A stretch of 64,000 nucleotides of DNA, from assembly GCA_910575275.1 (NCBI GenBank), contig CAJTEE010000007.1:62001-126000 (forward strand), given 5' to 3'. Origin of the DNA: Lachnospiraceae bacterium (lineage in GTDB: Bacteria > Bacillota > Clostridia > Lachnospirales > Lachnospiraceae). Shown here piece after piece: positions 7,602-15,340 of this stretch (positions are counted from its first letter, which is position 1; each line of letters begins with the position of its first letter). A program made the position numbers and the translations under genes. The notes below the pieces were generated by a model that ran no database searches, had not been told where the DNA came from, and saw nothing but the letters and a program-made list of their open reading frames with translations.

Positions 7602-8981
7602 ATGACTGAAGAACATAGTTTGTTGACCGGAAGTGTGCCGAAAAAACTGGCCGCTTTCGCTTTCCCGTTGCTTTTAGCAAATATACTGCAATCGTTTTAC
7701 AATGTAGTAGATATGCTTGTAGTCGGCCAAATTGTAGGCGATACGGGTCTTGCGGCCATTGGTAACGCTTCTAAATTGTGCTATATCATCAATTCAATTT
7801 GCATTGGTATGACGATGGGCGGAGCCGTGTTGATTGCTCAATATAAGGGGGCAGACGATAAAAAGGGACAGACGGAGTCTTTTCAAATGCTGGCCTTGCT
7901 CTCGCTGGTATCTTCCTTGCTTGTGACTATTGTGAGTCTGGCAACCTACCAGCCGTTATTCAAGATGTTAAATGTTCCAGCAGACGCATATCAAGATGCC
8001 TGCGACTATATGAAAATTATTTGTTGTGGAACTGTGTTCGTCTTTGGATATAATGCTGTCTGCTCTGTGCTCAAGGGGCTTGGGGATTCTAAATCTCCCC
8101 TCTATTTTGTGGGAATTGCTACCGTCATCAATATCGTTTTAGACATTATCTTGGTGGGCCCATTAGGAATGGGAACGGCAGGGGCGGCTTACGCAACGAT
8201 TACCGCGCAAGGAATTTCCTTTGTGATTTCTCTATTCTATTTGAAGCGGCACAAAATATTTTTCTCTATGGAAAATCGCGGAAAGTTTACGCTTCAATGG
8301 GATAAGCTGGCCGCCATCGTGAAAGTCGGACTGCCCACGGCCATCCAAATGGTCGTAGTCAACACGGCCTATCTGCTTGTGGCAGGGATGCTCAATCAGT
8401 TTGGTACTGCTGTATCTGCTGCATCGAATGTAGGCTTGCAAATCAACACCTTTGCTGGTATGCCCTGCTGGGCTATCGGACAGGCAGTTACAGCGATGGT
8501 AGGGCAGTGCATGGGAGCTGGACAAATTGAACGCGCCCGTAAAGTGGTAAAAATCAGTTTAGTGATGAATGTTGCTGTAACGCTCGTTGTCGTAATTGGC
8601 GTACAGTTTTTTGCTGAACCATTGATTTTGCTTTTTGGTAGTACCACCCCGGAAGTAGTAAACAATGGAGTTTACTATCTGCGTGTCTGTTGCAGTATAA
8701 ATAGTTTGATTTATGCCGTTATGTACACTTTGGACTCCTTTGCTATTGGTGTCGGTGCAGCAAATGTTGCTATGATTAACGCTTTACTGGACGCGGTTAT
8801 TGTGCGTTTGCCTGTGAGCTGGCTCTTGGCCTTTGTACTTAATATGGGCTTTTCCGGGATTTATTACGGCCAGGCGCTTTCTCCAGTCTTACCTGCTATT
8901 GTAGGTTTACTCTATTTCACAAGTAGAAAATGGGAACACAAAACGCTCATTCAATCAAGCCACAAGGGGGAAAGTCTATGA
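7602..8981 (+). CDS. MATE family efflux transporter
   Basis: 459 residues from ATG 7602, chosen for its GGAGG nine bases upstream; an earlier in-frame ATG at 7524 would overlap the attenuator. Twelve hydrophobic segments in two six-helix halves, with family patterns PLLLANILQSFYNVVDMLVV near the N-terminus and AAIVKVGLPTAIQMVV at the start of the second half. It exports drugs or toxic metabolites in exchange for Na+ or H+. It is the first gene of an operon: its stop overlaps the next ATG (ATGA), giving translational coupling. Codon use is AT-richer than the chromosomal MATE gene at 27.9 kb, consistent with transfer. Confidence 0.9.
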   Translation: MTEEHSLLTGSVPKKLAAFAFPLLLANILQSFYNVVDMLVVGQIVGDTGLAAIGNASKLCYIINSICIGMTMGGAVLIAQYKGADDKKGQTESFQMLALLSLVSSLLVTIVSLATYQPLFKMLNVPADAYQDACDYMKIICCGTVFVFGYNAVCSVLKGLGDSKSPLYFVGIATVINIVLDIILVGPLGMGTAGAAYATITAQGISFVISLFYLKRHKIFFSMENRGKFTLQWDKLAAIVKVGLPTAIQMVVVNTAYLLVAGMLNQFGTAVSAASNVGLQINTFAGMPCWAIGQAVTAMVGQCMGAGQIERARKVVKISLVMNVAVTLVVVIGVQFFAEPLILLFGSTTPEVVNNGVYYLRVCCSINSLIYAVMYTLDSFAIGVGAANVAMINALLDAVIVRLPVSWLLAFVLNMGFSGIYYGQALSPVLPAIVGLLYFTSRKWEHKTLIQSSHKGESL

Positions 8982-9178
8982 TGGATCGGATGGTATGGCT
9001 TCTATGCCCCATATGTGGGAACAAGACCAGACTTAAAGTGCGTCAAGATACAGAGCTTATCAATTTTCCACTGTATTGCCCGAAATGTAAACAGGAAACT
9101 TTAGTGAATGTCAAAAAATCAAAACTATCTGTCATCCGCATGGCTGACTTGATTTCTAAGGAGGATAACGAATTATGA
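8978..9178 (+). CDS. Cysteine-rich KTR domain protein
   Basis: 66 residues. Two CxxC knuckles ([16 protein letters not shown] and [14 protein letters not shown]) form a small zinc-ribbon, and the KTR triplet follows the first. This family is common on conjugative elements next to resistance genes such as tet(M); function is not established. The start overlaps the MATE stop, and its own stop overlaps the acetyltransferase ATG, so all three genes are coupled. A longer frame to 8930 is ignored because it lies within the MATE gene. Confidence 0.85.
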   Translation: MMDRMVWLLCPICGNKTRLKVRQDTELINFPLYCPKCKQETLVNVKKSKLSVIRMADLISKEDNEL

Positions 9179-9801
9179 TGGACAAACAAAAAATTTATCC
9201 CCGGTCAAAAGATCGGGAAACTGTATATTTGAAAAATGTCATTACTGATCCCAGCATCATCGTGGGCGACTACACCATGTATAACGACTTTGTAAATGAT
9301 CCTGTTGATTTTCAAAAGAATAATGTTCTTTACCATTATCCCATTAACCATGACAGGCTGATTATTGGTAAATTTTGCTCTATCGCTTGTGGCGCTCGAT
9401 TTTTGTTCAACAGCGCCAACCACAGCATGACTTCACTTGCGACTTATCCATTTCCTATCTTCTTTGAGGAATGGGGGCTGGATGTTAGCCACATAATCGA
9501 GGCATGGGGCAACAAAGGCGATATTGTTATTGGAAGTGATGTCTGGATTGGATATGAGGCCGTGATCTTCGCTGGAGTTACCATAGAGGATGGTGCCATT
9601 ATTGGCACCAGAGCTGTTGTAACAAAAGATGTCCCGCCCTATACCATTGTAGGAGGTGTTCCGGCTAAAGCTATCCGAAAACGCTTTTCTGATGAAACTA
9701 TTTCGGCGTTGCTGACAGAGCGGTGGTGGGACTGGCCGGAAGAAAAAATTGCTCGTAATCTTGCGGCAATCCAATCGGGCCGTATCGATCAATTTAAGTA
9801 A
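9175..9801 (+). CDS. Vat/CatB-type xenobiotic O-acetyltransferase
   Basis: 208 residues with a left-handed beta-helix of hexapeptide repeats ([40 protein letters not shown]). [30 protein letters not shown] (His83, the position of the catalytic His in Vat enzymes), [12 protein letters not shown] and WWDWPEEKI are hallmarks of streptogramin A (Vat) and CatB chloramphenicol acetyltransferases. Likely substrate: a ribosome-binding antibiotic, by acetyl-CoA transfer to a hydroxyl. Many family members have no proven drug activity, so resistance is inferred. AAGGAGG precedes ATG 9175. It is last in the coupled operon. Confidence 0.82.
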   Translation: MMDKQKIYPRSKDRETVYLKNVITDPSIIVGDYTMYNDFVNDPVDFQKNNVLYHYPINHDRLIIGKFCSIACGARFLFNSANHSMTSLATYPFPIFFEEWGLDVSHIIEAWGNKGDIVIGSDVWIGYEAVIFAGVTIEDGAIIGTRAVVTKDVPPYTIVGGVPAKAIRKRFSDETISALLTERWWDWPEEKIARNLAAIQSGRIDQFK

Positions 9802-9876
9802 ATATTGAAAAGAGCCAGACGCACAGACGCAGAGCCATCACAACGAAACCGTTGTTGAATGGCCTGCGGTGCAAGA

Positions 9877-9914
9877 AAAACGGCGGTTTTGAGTCTATCA
9901 AGCCGCCGTTTCTT
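9877..9914 (+). terminator. Terminator of the acetyltransferase operon
   Basis: AAACGGCGGTTTTGA pairs with TCAAGCCGCCGTTT around a 5-base loop, followed by CTTTAT. Confidence 0.75.
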
Positions 9915-10273
9915 TATGAGCATATAATCTAACGGAGTGCGGCGGTCGCCTTGGAGGTGGCGCTGGCCGAGGGCGTTGACGAAAGCGCGGTGCGGCGGGC
10001 CGTGGAGCGCGGGGAGCCTGCCATCCCCACGGCCACGATACGCGAGGGACAAGCTGGCCGCTTGCCGCTTGGGGCCGCCGCACAAAACAAGGAAATGCCG
10101 GGCCGCTACTCGCTGTCTTTTGACGGGCCAAACATACGGGCCCGGCGCTCCCCATTTCAAACAAGTTCGAGACAAATTGTCCCAAGGTGAGGACAGGCTA
10201 AAGGGCGGCACTTTTCGGAGTGCTGCCTTTTCGCGTTTCCCCACCAACCAAAAACGCAAAAGGAGGTTTTGCC
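9915..10273. other. GC-rich island segment without a clear gene
   Basis: Strikingly GC-rich against AT-rich neighbours. A plus-strand open frame from about 9951 to 10190 (MEVALAEGVDESAVRRAVE) may be a fragment of a mobile-element protein but has no recognisable domain. The segment holds the second GAGACA palindrome (10169-10183) and a hairpin at 10200-10231 (GGGCGGCAC with GTGCTGCC, then TTTTC). Confidence 0.45.
10169..10183. repeat. GAGACA-AAT-TGTCCC palindrome, copy 2
   Basis: Same arms as copies 1 and 3, centre AAT. About 90 bp before the ribosome site of the small protein gene at 10274. Confidence 0.7.
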
Positions 10274-10540
10274 GTGAAACTGACCGCGCAAGAGCTGGAA
10301 CAAATGAAAAGCGTGGACATCGACGCGGTGAGCGCGGATGCGCTGGCTGACGTGAGCGGTATGGCCTTTGACCGCACACTCCCCCGGGAGGAGCGGCTGG
10401 CCCGGTTCGTAAAACGGGCCGTCAATCCCTACTGCTTTAGCGTGGGCGGCGTGGGCGTGAAAATCGAGTTTGCCGAGGGCGGCCCCTCCCTCCAGGAGAC
10501 GCTGGCGGCCTTTCTTATCCGGCAAAAGAGCGGGCCGTGA
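10274..10540 (+). CDS. Small conserved mobile-element protein (possibly DUF6870-like)
   Basis: 88 residues with a GTG start chosen because AAAGGAGG lies just upstream. The pattern KLTAQELEQMKSVDIDAVS, then LPREERLARFVKRAVNPYCF, then GVKIEFAEGG and a C-terminal LQETLAAFLI matches small proteins found beside relaxases and recombinases on Firmicutes integrative elements. I am not certain of the family number, and no function is known. It lies between two GAGACA palindromes and just upstream of the recombinase. Confidence 0.6.
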   Translation: MKLTAQELEQMKSVDIDAVSADALADVSGMAFDRTLPREERLARFVKRAVNPYCFSVGGVGVKIEFAEGGPSLQETLAAFLIRQKSGP

Positions 10541-10566
10541 CTGCTGTTGCGGCCCGTTCCTACTTC

Positions 10567-10581
10567 GAGACAAAATGTCCC
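10567..10581. repeat. GAGACA-AAA-TGTCCC palindrome, copy 3
   Basis: 15 bp upstream of the -35 box of the serine recombinase promoter, a position suited to a regulator of that promoter. Confidence 0.7.
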
Positions 10582-10596
10582 GAGGCATCGGCATCC

Positions 10597-10625
10597 TTGC
10601 TGATACCCCGGAACAGAGTTATAAT
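10597..10625 (+). promoter_or_regulatory. Promoter of the serine recombinase gene
   Basis: TTGCTG and a perfect TATAAT at 17-base spacing, about 30 bp before the start codon. Confidence 0.75.
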
Positions 10626-10656
10626 ATAAGTGTAATGTGATAGGGAAGGAGGAACA

Positions 10657-12213
10657 ATGGCACGAACAAAAAACAGAGGGTATCAGCAGACTTTGGCCCC
10701 TACCTATACAGCACGGCTTTGGAAAATGGGCGGCTACATCCGGCTTTCCCGAGAGGATTTACAGAAAATCAACCGTGGCCTTGACGATAGCAACAGCGTG
10801 AAAAACCAGCGCGACATTCTCAACGATTTTCACCATAACCACGTTGACGAGTTTGAAAGCTATGTCGAGTATGTGGATGACGGCCACACGGGAATCGATA
10901 CGGAGCGTGAAAGTTTCCAGCGGCTTTTAGGGGATGTGATGAGCGGGAAAATCAACTGTGTTGTGGTGAAAGACCTTTCCCGTTTCGCCCGGAATTACAG
11001 CGATGCTGGCAGTCTGATTGACAACCTTTTTGTGCAGATGGGCGTCCGCTTTATCAGCTTGGCCGAGGGCGTGGACAGCTACCTGAACCCGGATAGCGTG
11101 AACAGCATCATCGTTCCGATAACAAACGTGATGAACGACCAGTACTGTTATCAGACCTCAAAGAAAATCCGGCAGGTTTTCGATTACAAGCGGCGCAACG
11201 GCCAGTACATAGGCTCTTTTGTTCCCTACGGCTACATAAAAGACCCCAAAGACAAGCACCAGCTAATCGTTGACCCGGAGGCCGCTGAAACCGTCAAAAA
11301 GATATACGAGATGTGCCTGCAAGGTACGGCCAAACTTCAAATTGTGATGTATCTGAACGACCACGGCATACCCAGCCCCACGGCATACAGAAAGCTAAAG
11401 GGCCGGCCCTACTCCCCGGCTATATCGGACGCTCTCATGTGGGGGAACAAGATTATAACGGATATTCTCAGAAATCCTATTTACACCGGGGATTTAGTAC
11501 AAGGCCGCCGCCGGGTGAAAAGCTACAAGGTACACCAGATTGAGGCTGTGCCGGAGGAAGAATGGGTGCGCGTCCCCGATACCCACGAGGCAATCATCAC
11601 CCACGAAACCTTTGAACGGGTGCAGGAACTTCTGAAATGTGACACCCGGACGGCCCCTAAAAAGCGGGAGCTCCATTTATTCAGCGGCTTTCTGAGGTGC
11701 GCTGACTGCGGCAAGGCCGTGACACGGAGCCAGAGCGGGAAGAATGTATATTATTCCTGCTCCACTTACAAGAAACGCTCCCGGACAGCCTGCTCCATGC
11801 ACTCTATCAAGCACAACCGTTTAGAGGCCGCTGTTCTGTTTGCTATCCAGTATCAAGTGAGCACAGCCGTTTCCTATTCGGAAATAGTAGCCCGTATCAA
11901 TGCGGCCCCGCTGAAAAAAAGTCAATCCCACCGCCTTAACGACCAGATTGCCGCAAAGGAAAAGGAATTGACGAAAATCACCCGCTACAAGCAGTCACTG
12001 TATCAAGACTGGAAAGACGGAGAAATCTCCCAGCAGGAATACCGGGAAATGAAAGCCGATTATGAGCGGCAGGCCGCTGGGCTCTCGGATTTGCTGGCCC
12101 GTCTGACGGCTGAACGGAAACAGCTTTCAAACGGCGTTGACCAGCAGCATCCCGCGCTGGTAGCCTTTGCGAAATATCAGAGCATCGAAAAGCTGACCTC
12201 CGCCAAAGCATAA
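10657..12213 (+). CDS. Large serine recombinase, C-terminus apparently truncated
   Basis: 518 residues. The resolvase catalytic domain (about 24-175) has the nucleophile Ser31 in GGYIRLSRED and the Arg-rich active site KDLSRFARN. A recombinase domain (FVPYGYIKDP to about 300), a zinc ribbon (CADCGKAVT, YYSCSTYKK) and a coiled coil (about 420-490) follow. It would excise or integrate its element at a short core site. After AKYQSIEKLT, relatives usually continue with about 40 residues; here the frame ends in SAKA and a stop. This suggests the 3' end was replaced at a junction. GGAAGGAGG precedes ATG. Activity is uncertain. Confidence 0.88.
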   Translation: MARTKNRGYQQTLAPTYTARLWKMGGYIRLSREDLQKINRGLDDSNSVKNQRDILNDFHHNHVDEFESYVEYVDDGHTGIDTERESFQRLLGDVMSGKINCVVVKDLSRFARNYSDAGSLIDNLFVQMGVRFISLAEGVDSYLNPDSVNSIIVPITNVMNDQYCYQTSKKIRQVFDYKRRNGQYIGSFVPYGYIKDPKDKHQLIVDPEAAETVKKIYEMCLQGTAKLQIVMYLNDHGIPSPTAYRKLKGRPYSPAISDALMWGNKIITDILRNPIYTGDLVQGRRRVKSYKVHQIEAVPEEEWVRVPDTHEAIITHETFERVQELLKCDTRTAPKKRELHLFSGFLRCADCGKAVTRSQSGKNVYYSCSTYKKRSRTACSMHSIKHNRLEAAVLFAIQYQVSTAVSYSEIVARINAAPLKKSQSHRLNDQIAAKEKELTKITRYKQSLYQDWKDGEISQQEYREMKADYERQAAGLSDLLARLTAERKQLSNGVDQQHPALVAFAKYQSIEKLTSAKA

Positions 12214-12405
12214 AATCCTTTTGGCAGTGTGTTTTCCTAATAAAACGCAAGCATAGGAAAAGAGTACCCTTTTCCGTAAATCTGCCCGTCTGCGGCTTGC
12301 CGGACAGATTTGCTTGTTGGGAAATATCCCAAACCCTCTTGATAGTTCTCTCACTACCTACAACACCGTACAAGACGATTAAAATGCCAAGCATTATTTA
12401 GTTTC

Positions 12406-12434
12406 TTGAATTTATTCGGCTAACCGTATATAAT
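12406..12434 (+). promoter_or_regulatory. Promoter of the HTH/two-component operon
   Basis: TTGAAT and TATAAT separated by 17 bases, about 40 bp before the start of the HTH gene. The 190 bp between this and the recombinase stop show no gene. Confidence 0.75.
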
Positions 12435-12472
12435 TATAGTGATAGAACTTAGGAAAGCGAGGGAGGTCGAAA

Positions 12473-12664
12473 ATGTTAGAGTTTATTTCTGCCCCGGAAG
12501 CGGCGAAGAAATGGAGTATTTCAGAAAGACGGGTGCAAAAGCTATGTGAGGAAAACCGCATACCGGGTGTAGCAAAATTTAGTCGGCTATGGCTGATACC
12601 AAAAGACGCAGAAAAACCAACAGATGCCCGGTTGAAAGCAGAAGGGAACAAAAAACATGAATAA
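12473..12664 (+). CDS. Small excisionase/MerR-like HTH DNA-binding protein
   Basis: 63 residues. ISAPEAAKKWSISERRVQKL and NRIPGVAKFSRLWLIPKDAE form the winged-helix pattern of small HTH_17-like proteins. The gene overlaps the response-regulator start by 8 bp, so they are co-translated. In many gut Firmicutes a protein of this kind heads two-component operons next to ABC transporters; whether it regulates the operon or is a remnant of an element's Xis is unclear. Confidence 0.75.
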   Translation: MLEFISAPEAAKKWSISERRVQKLCEENRIPGVAKFSRLWLIPKDAEKPTDARLKAEGNKKHE

Positions 12665-13349
12665 AGTTTTAATTATTGATGATGATAGAGAGCTTTGCGC
12701 ACTAATCAAGCAAAGTATTTTACAAGAGTGTATAGAAGCTGACTGTTGCTATTCTGGGAAATCCGGCTTGCTGCAACTAAAAGAAAAGGAATACCAGCTT
12801 GTCATACTGGACGTAATGATGCCCGGTTTCGATGGCTTTGAAACATTAGAACAGATTAGACAGGAAAGCAGTCTGCCTATTTTAATGTTCACATCAAAGA
12901 ATGATAGTGCTTCAAAAGTGCGTGGTTTGCGGGCAGGAGCCGATGATTATTTAACAAAACCTTTTGATATGGACGAGCTGATTGCCCGTATTGTTTCATT
13001 GATTAGACGCTATACCCGTTTCAACCCAAAAGACGGACAGACACAGAGCTTTGAGTTTGACGGGTTGACGATTGATTTTAATAGCCGTTCCATTGTCACA
13101 ATAAATGGAGAATATGAACTTCCCCCGAAAGAATTTGATCTTCTTCTATTCCTTGCTAAAAATCAAGGAAAAATACTAACAAAACAGCAAATATATGAAA
13201 AGGTATGGGGCGAGGAATATGTGTATGATGATAGTAATATTATGGCAATCATTAGCCGTTTACGGAAAAAAATAGAAGAAAATCCCGGCAGCCCTAAATA
13301 TATACAGACAGTAAAAGGGATTGGCTATCGTTTCAGTAAGGAGGTATGA
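12657..13349 (+). CDS. OmpR/PhoB-family response regulator
   Basis: 230 residues. The receiver domain has the acidic pocket Asp8-Asp10, phospho-acceptor Asp52 (VILDVMMPG), Thr79 and the conserved Lys in LTKPFDMDEL. The C-terminal winged helix ends with EVWGEEYVYDDSNIMAIISR and YIQTVKGIGYRF. It is coupled upstream to the HTH gene and downstream to the kinase. Likely target: the four 11-bp direct repeats before the ABC transporter genes, a typical OmpR-family tandem-site layout. It resembles regulators of bacitracin/lantibiotic detoxification modules. Confidence 0.9.
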   Translation: MNKVLIIDDDRELCALIKQSILQECIEADCCYSGKSGLLQLKEKEYQLVILDVMMPGFDGFETLEQIRQESSLPILMFTSKNDSASKVRGLRAGADDYLTKPFDMDELIARIVSLIRRYTRFNPKDGQTQSFEFDGLTIDFNSRSIVTINGEYELPPKEFDLLLFLAKNQGKILTKQQIYEKVWGEEYVYDDSNIMAIISRLRKKIEENPGSPKYIQTVKGIGYRFSKEV

Positions 13350-13352
13350 CCG

Positions 13353-14276
13353 TTGTTTACAGAAGCTATCATTGTGATTGGAATAGTGATTGTCCTTTTT
13401 TCTGTTTGCAGTTCTGTGTGGACCGTCCGGCGTGTAAAAAAGGAGATTTCGGAAATATCTGATGCTTTGGAAGATATAAAAAATGGGAATGGAAACAGGC
13501 GTATTTTAGCAGAAACACATGAGCTTATTGCCCCCCTTGCTTATGCAATCAACGATATTATCCTGTCTTATGAAAAAAGGCTTTCTGCCTGTCACCAGAC
13601 GGACGAAACAAACAGGCAGCTTATGACGAGCCTCTCCCATGATGTAAGGACACCGCTTACCACACTGATTGGGTATTTGGATGCCGCACACAAAGGGATT
13701 GTTGACGGAAAAGAACGTGATGAATATATAGAAACTGCCCGCCGGAAAGCGCATGATTTGAAAGAATATATAGACGTGCTTTTTGATTGGTTTAGGTTAG
13801 GTTCTAATGAATTTTCCATGAACATAGCGGAGATTGATTTAACAGAGCTGACACGGAATATACTAATTGACTGGATACCGATATTTGAAGATACACAGGT
13901 AGATTTCACGATTGACATTTCAGAACAGCCTTTCCGGGTACAGATTGACCCGGACGGATATATGCGGATATTAAACAACCTGATACAAAATGTAATCTCC
14001 CATAGCCTTGCAGATAAAATTGAAATCGCTTTATCGGAACAGAACAGGAATATAAAAATTCTTCTGTCTGATAATGGAATAGGGATTGGCAAGGAGGACT
14101 TAAAGCATATTTTTGATCGGCTGTATAAATGCGATAAAGGGCGGTCTGAAAAAGGCAGCGGTCTTGGTCTGTCTATCGTACATGAGCTTGTTGAAAAATT
14201 AAACGGAACAATAACAGCAGACAGCACACCGGGAAAAGGAACAATTTTCACTCTGTTTTTCCCTTTGATAGACTAA
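13353..14276 (+). CDS. Sensor histidine kinase with a single N-terminal membrane helix
   Basis: 307 residues. TTG start 8 bp after AAGGAGG, 3 bp after the regulator stop. One hydrophobic helix (about 4-24), a short linker, the H-box with His96 (TSLSHDVRTPLTTL), N-box (LNNLIQNVISHS), G1 (DNGIGIG), F-box and G2 (GSGLGLSIV). There is no extracellular sensor domain, so the signal probably comes from the membrane or from the associated ABC transporter, as in intramembrane-sensing kinases of antimicrobial-peptide response systems. Confidence 0.9.
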   Translation: MFTEAIIVIGIVIVLFSVCSSVWTVRRVKKEISEISDALEDIKNGNGNRRILAETHELIAPLAYAINDIILSYEKRLSACHQTDETNRQLMTSLSHDVRTPLTTLIGYLDAAHKGIVDGKERDEYIETARRKAHDLKEYIDVLFDWFRLGSNEFSMNIAEIDLTELTRNILIDWIPIFEDTQVDFTIDISEQPFRVQIDPDGYMRILNNLIQNVISHSLADKIEIALSEQNRNIKILLSDNGIGIGKEDLKHIFDRLYKCDKGRSEKGSGLGLSIVHELVEKLNGTITADSTPGKGTIFTLFFPLID

Positions 14277-14280
14277 TCAG

Positions 14281-14303
14281 CTCCCGCCCCCTTATGGCGG
14301 GAG
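14281..14303 (+). terminator. Weak terminator after the kinase gene
   Basis: CTCCCGCC pairs with GGCGGGAG, followed by TAATTATTT. The tail is weak, but it separates the regulator operon from the inducible transporter promoter. Confidence 0.6.
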
Positions 14304-14336
14304 TAATTATTTGTAAAAATCTGCCTTTTCCAAATT

Positions 14337-14390
14337 GCAAGGTTAATGCAAGATTGGTGCAAGGTTAATGCAAGGTTGGCGTGGTAGAAT
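14337..14390 (+). promoter_or_regulatory. Four tandem 11-bp regulator repeats and -10 box
   Basis: Perfectly phased repeats GCAAGGTTAAT, GCAAGATTGGT, GCAAGGTTAAT, GCAAGGTTGGC at 14337, 14348, 14359 and 14370. They are followed by TAGAAT at 14385-14390. No separate -35 box is needed, as the last repeats cover that position. One repeat per helical turn fits cooperative binding of a phosphorylated OmpR-family dimer pair and activation of the ABC genes. Confidence 0.8.
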
Positions 14391-14416
14391 GGCAGACATG
14401 AAAAGGAGGTTTCGCA

Positions 14417-15340
14417 ATGAGCAAATATGTAATTGAAACGAAAAATCTTACAAAGCAATACGGAACACAAAAAAGTGTTGCCAATCTGAACATTCATGTT
14501 CAAAAAGGGCGTATCTATGGTCTGCTTGGCAGAAATGGAGCCGGAAAGACAACGACCATGAAGATGCTGCTTGGACTTACACAGCCGACTTCCGGGGAAG
14601 TAACGATTTGGGGGAAGCCCTTACAGGCAAATGAAAAAAGGCTGTTGCCCCGTATTGGCAGTCTGATTGAATCTCCCGGCTTCTATCCTAATCTCACAGC
14701 CACCGAAAATCTGCGCATTTTTGCTACTCTGCGGGGAGTGCCGAACCGAGGCGCAATTAAAAACGCACTTGATTTAGTTGGTCTGCCTTACAAAGATAAA
14801 AAGCTGTTTTCCCAATATTCACTTGGTATGAAGCAGCGGCTGGCGATTGCCCTTGCTATTATGCACGACCCGGAGCTTTTGATTTTGGACGAACCAATCA
14901 ACGGTCTTGACCCGATTGGAATTGCAGAAGTCCGTTCCTTTATCCGTGCTCTCTGCAATGAGCGTGGAAAAACAATATTGATTTCCAGCCATATCCTTTC
15001 CGAGATTGCACTTTTAGCAGACGATATAGGCATTATCGACCACGGTACATTGCTGGAAGAAGAAAGTCTTGCAGAGCTGGAAGCAAAGAGCAGCAAGCAT
15101 ATCCGATTTATTGTTTCTGATACGGCACAGGCGGCAAGAATTTTAGAACGTATCTTCCATGAGAGCCGGTTTACTATACAGGACGACCACAATATACAGG
15201 TGCATAATCTTGATTTACCAATAGGAAGAATTGTTACTGCTTTTGTGGAAAATGGTTTAGAAGTATCGGAAGCCCATACTTGCGAAGAAAGCCTTGAAGA
15301 TTACTTCAAACGTGTAACAGGGGGTGAGGGGATTGCTTAA
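14417..15340 (+). CDS. ABC transporter ATPase, lantibiotic/bacitracin protection type
   Basis: 307 residues. Walker A GRNGAGKTT (38-46), signature YSLGMKQRLAIA, Walker B LLILDEPINGLDP, then the switch His in SSHILSEI. The C-terminal extension of about 90 residues is typical of BcrA/NisF/CprA-type ATPases. With the two permeases it would expel membrane-active peptides such as lantibiotics or bacitracin. AAAGGAGG precedes ATG 14417, directly after the regulated promoter. The permease start lies within its 3' end. Confidence 0.9.
   Translation: MSKYVIETKNLTKQYGTQKSVANLNIHVQKGRIYGLLGRNGAGKTTTMKMLLGLTQPTSGEVTIWGKPLQANEKRLLPRIGSLIESPGFYPNLTATENLRIFATLRGVPNRGAIKNALDLVGLPYKDKKLFSQYSLGMKQRLAIALAIMHDPELLILDEPINGLDPIGIAEVRSFIRALCNERGKTILISSHILSEIALLADDIGIIDHGTLLEEESLAELEAKSSKHIRFIVSDTAQAARILERIFHESRFTIQDDHNIQVHNLDLPIGRIVTAFVENGLEVSEAHTCEESLEDYFKRVTGGEGIA

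Noticed and set aside
14337-14380. Tandem 11-bp repeats considered as a CRISPR-like array
   Set aside because: Units are contiguous without spacers and sit directly before a -10 box; they fit regulator sites.
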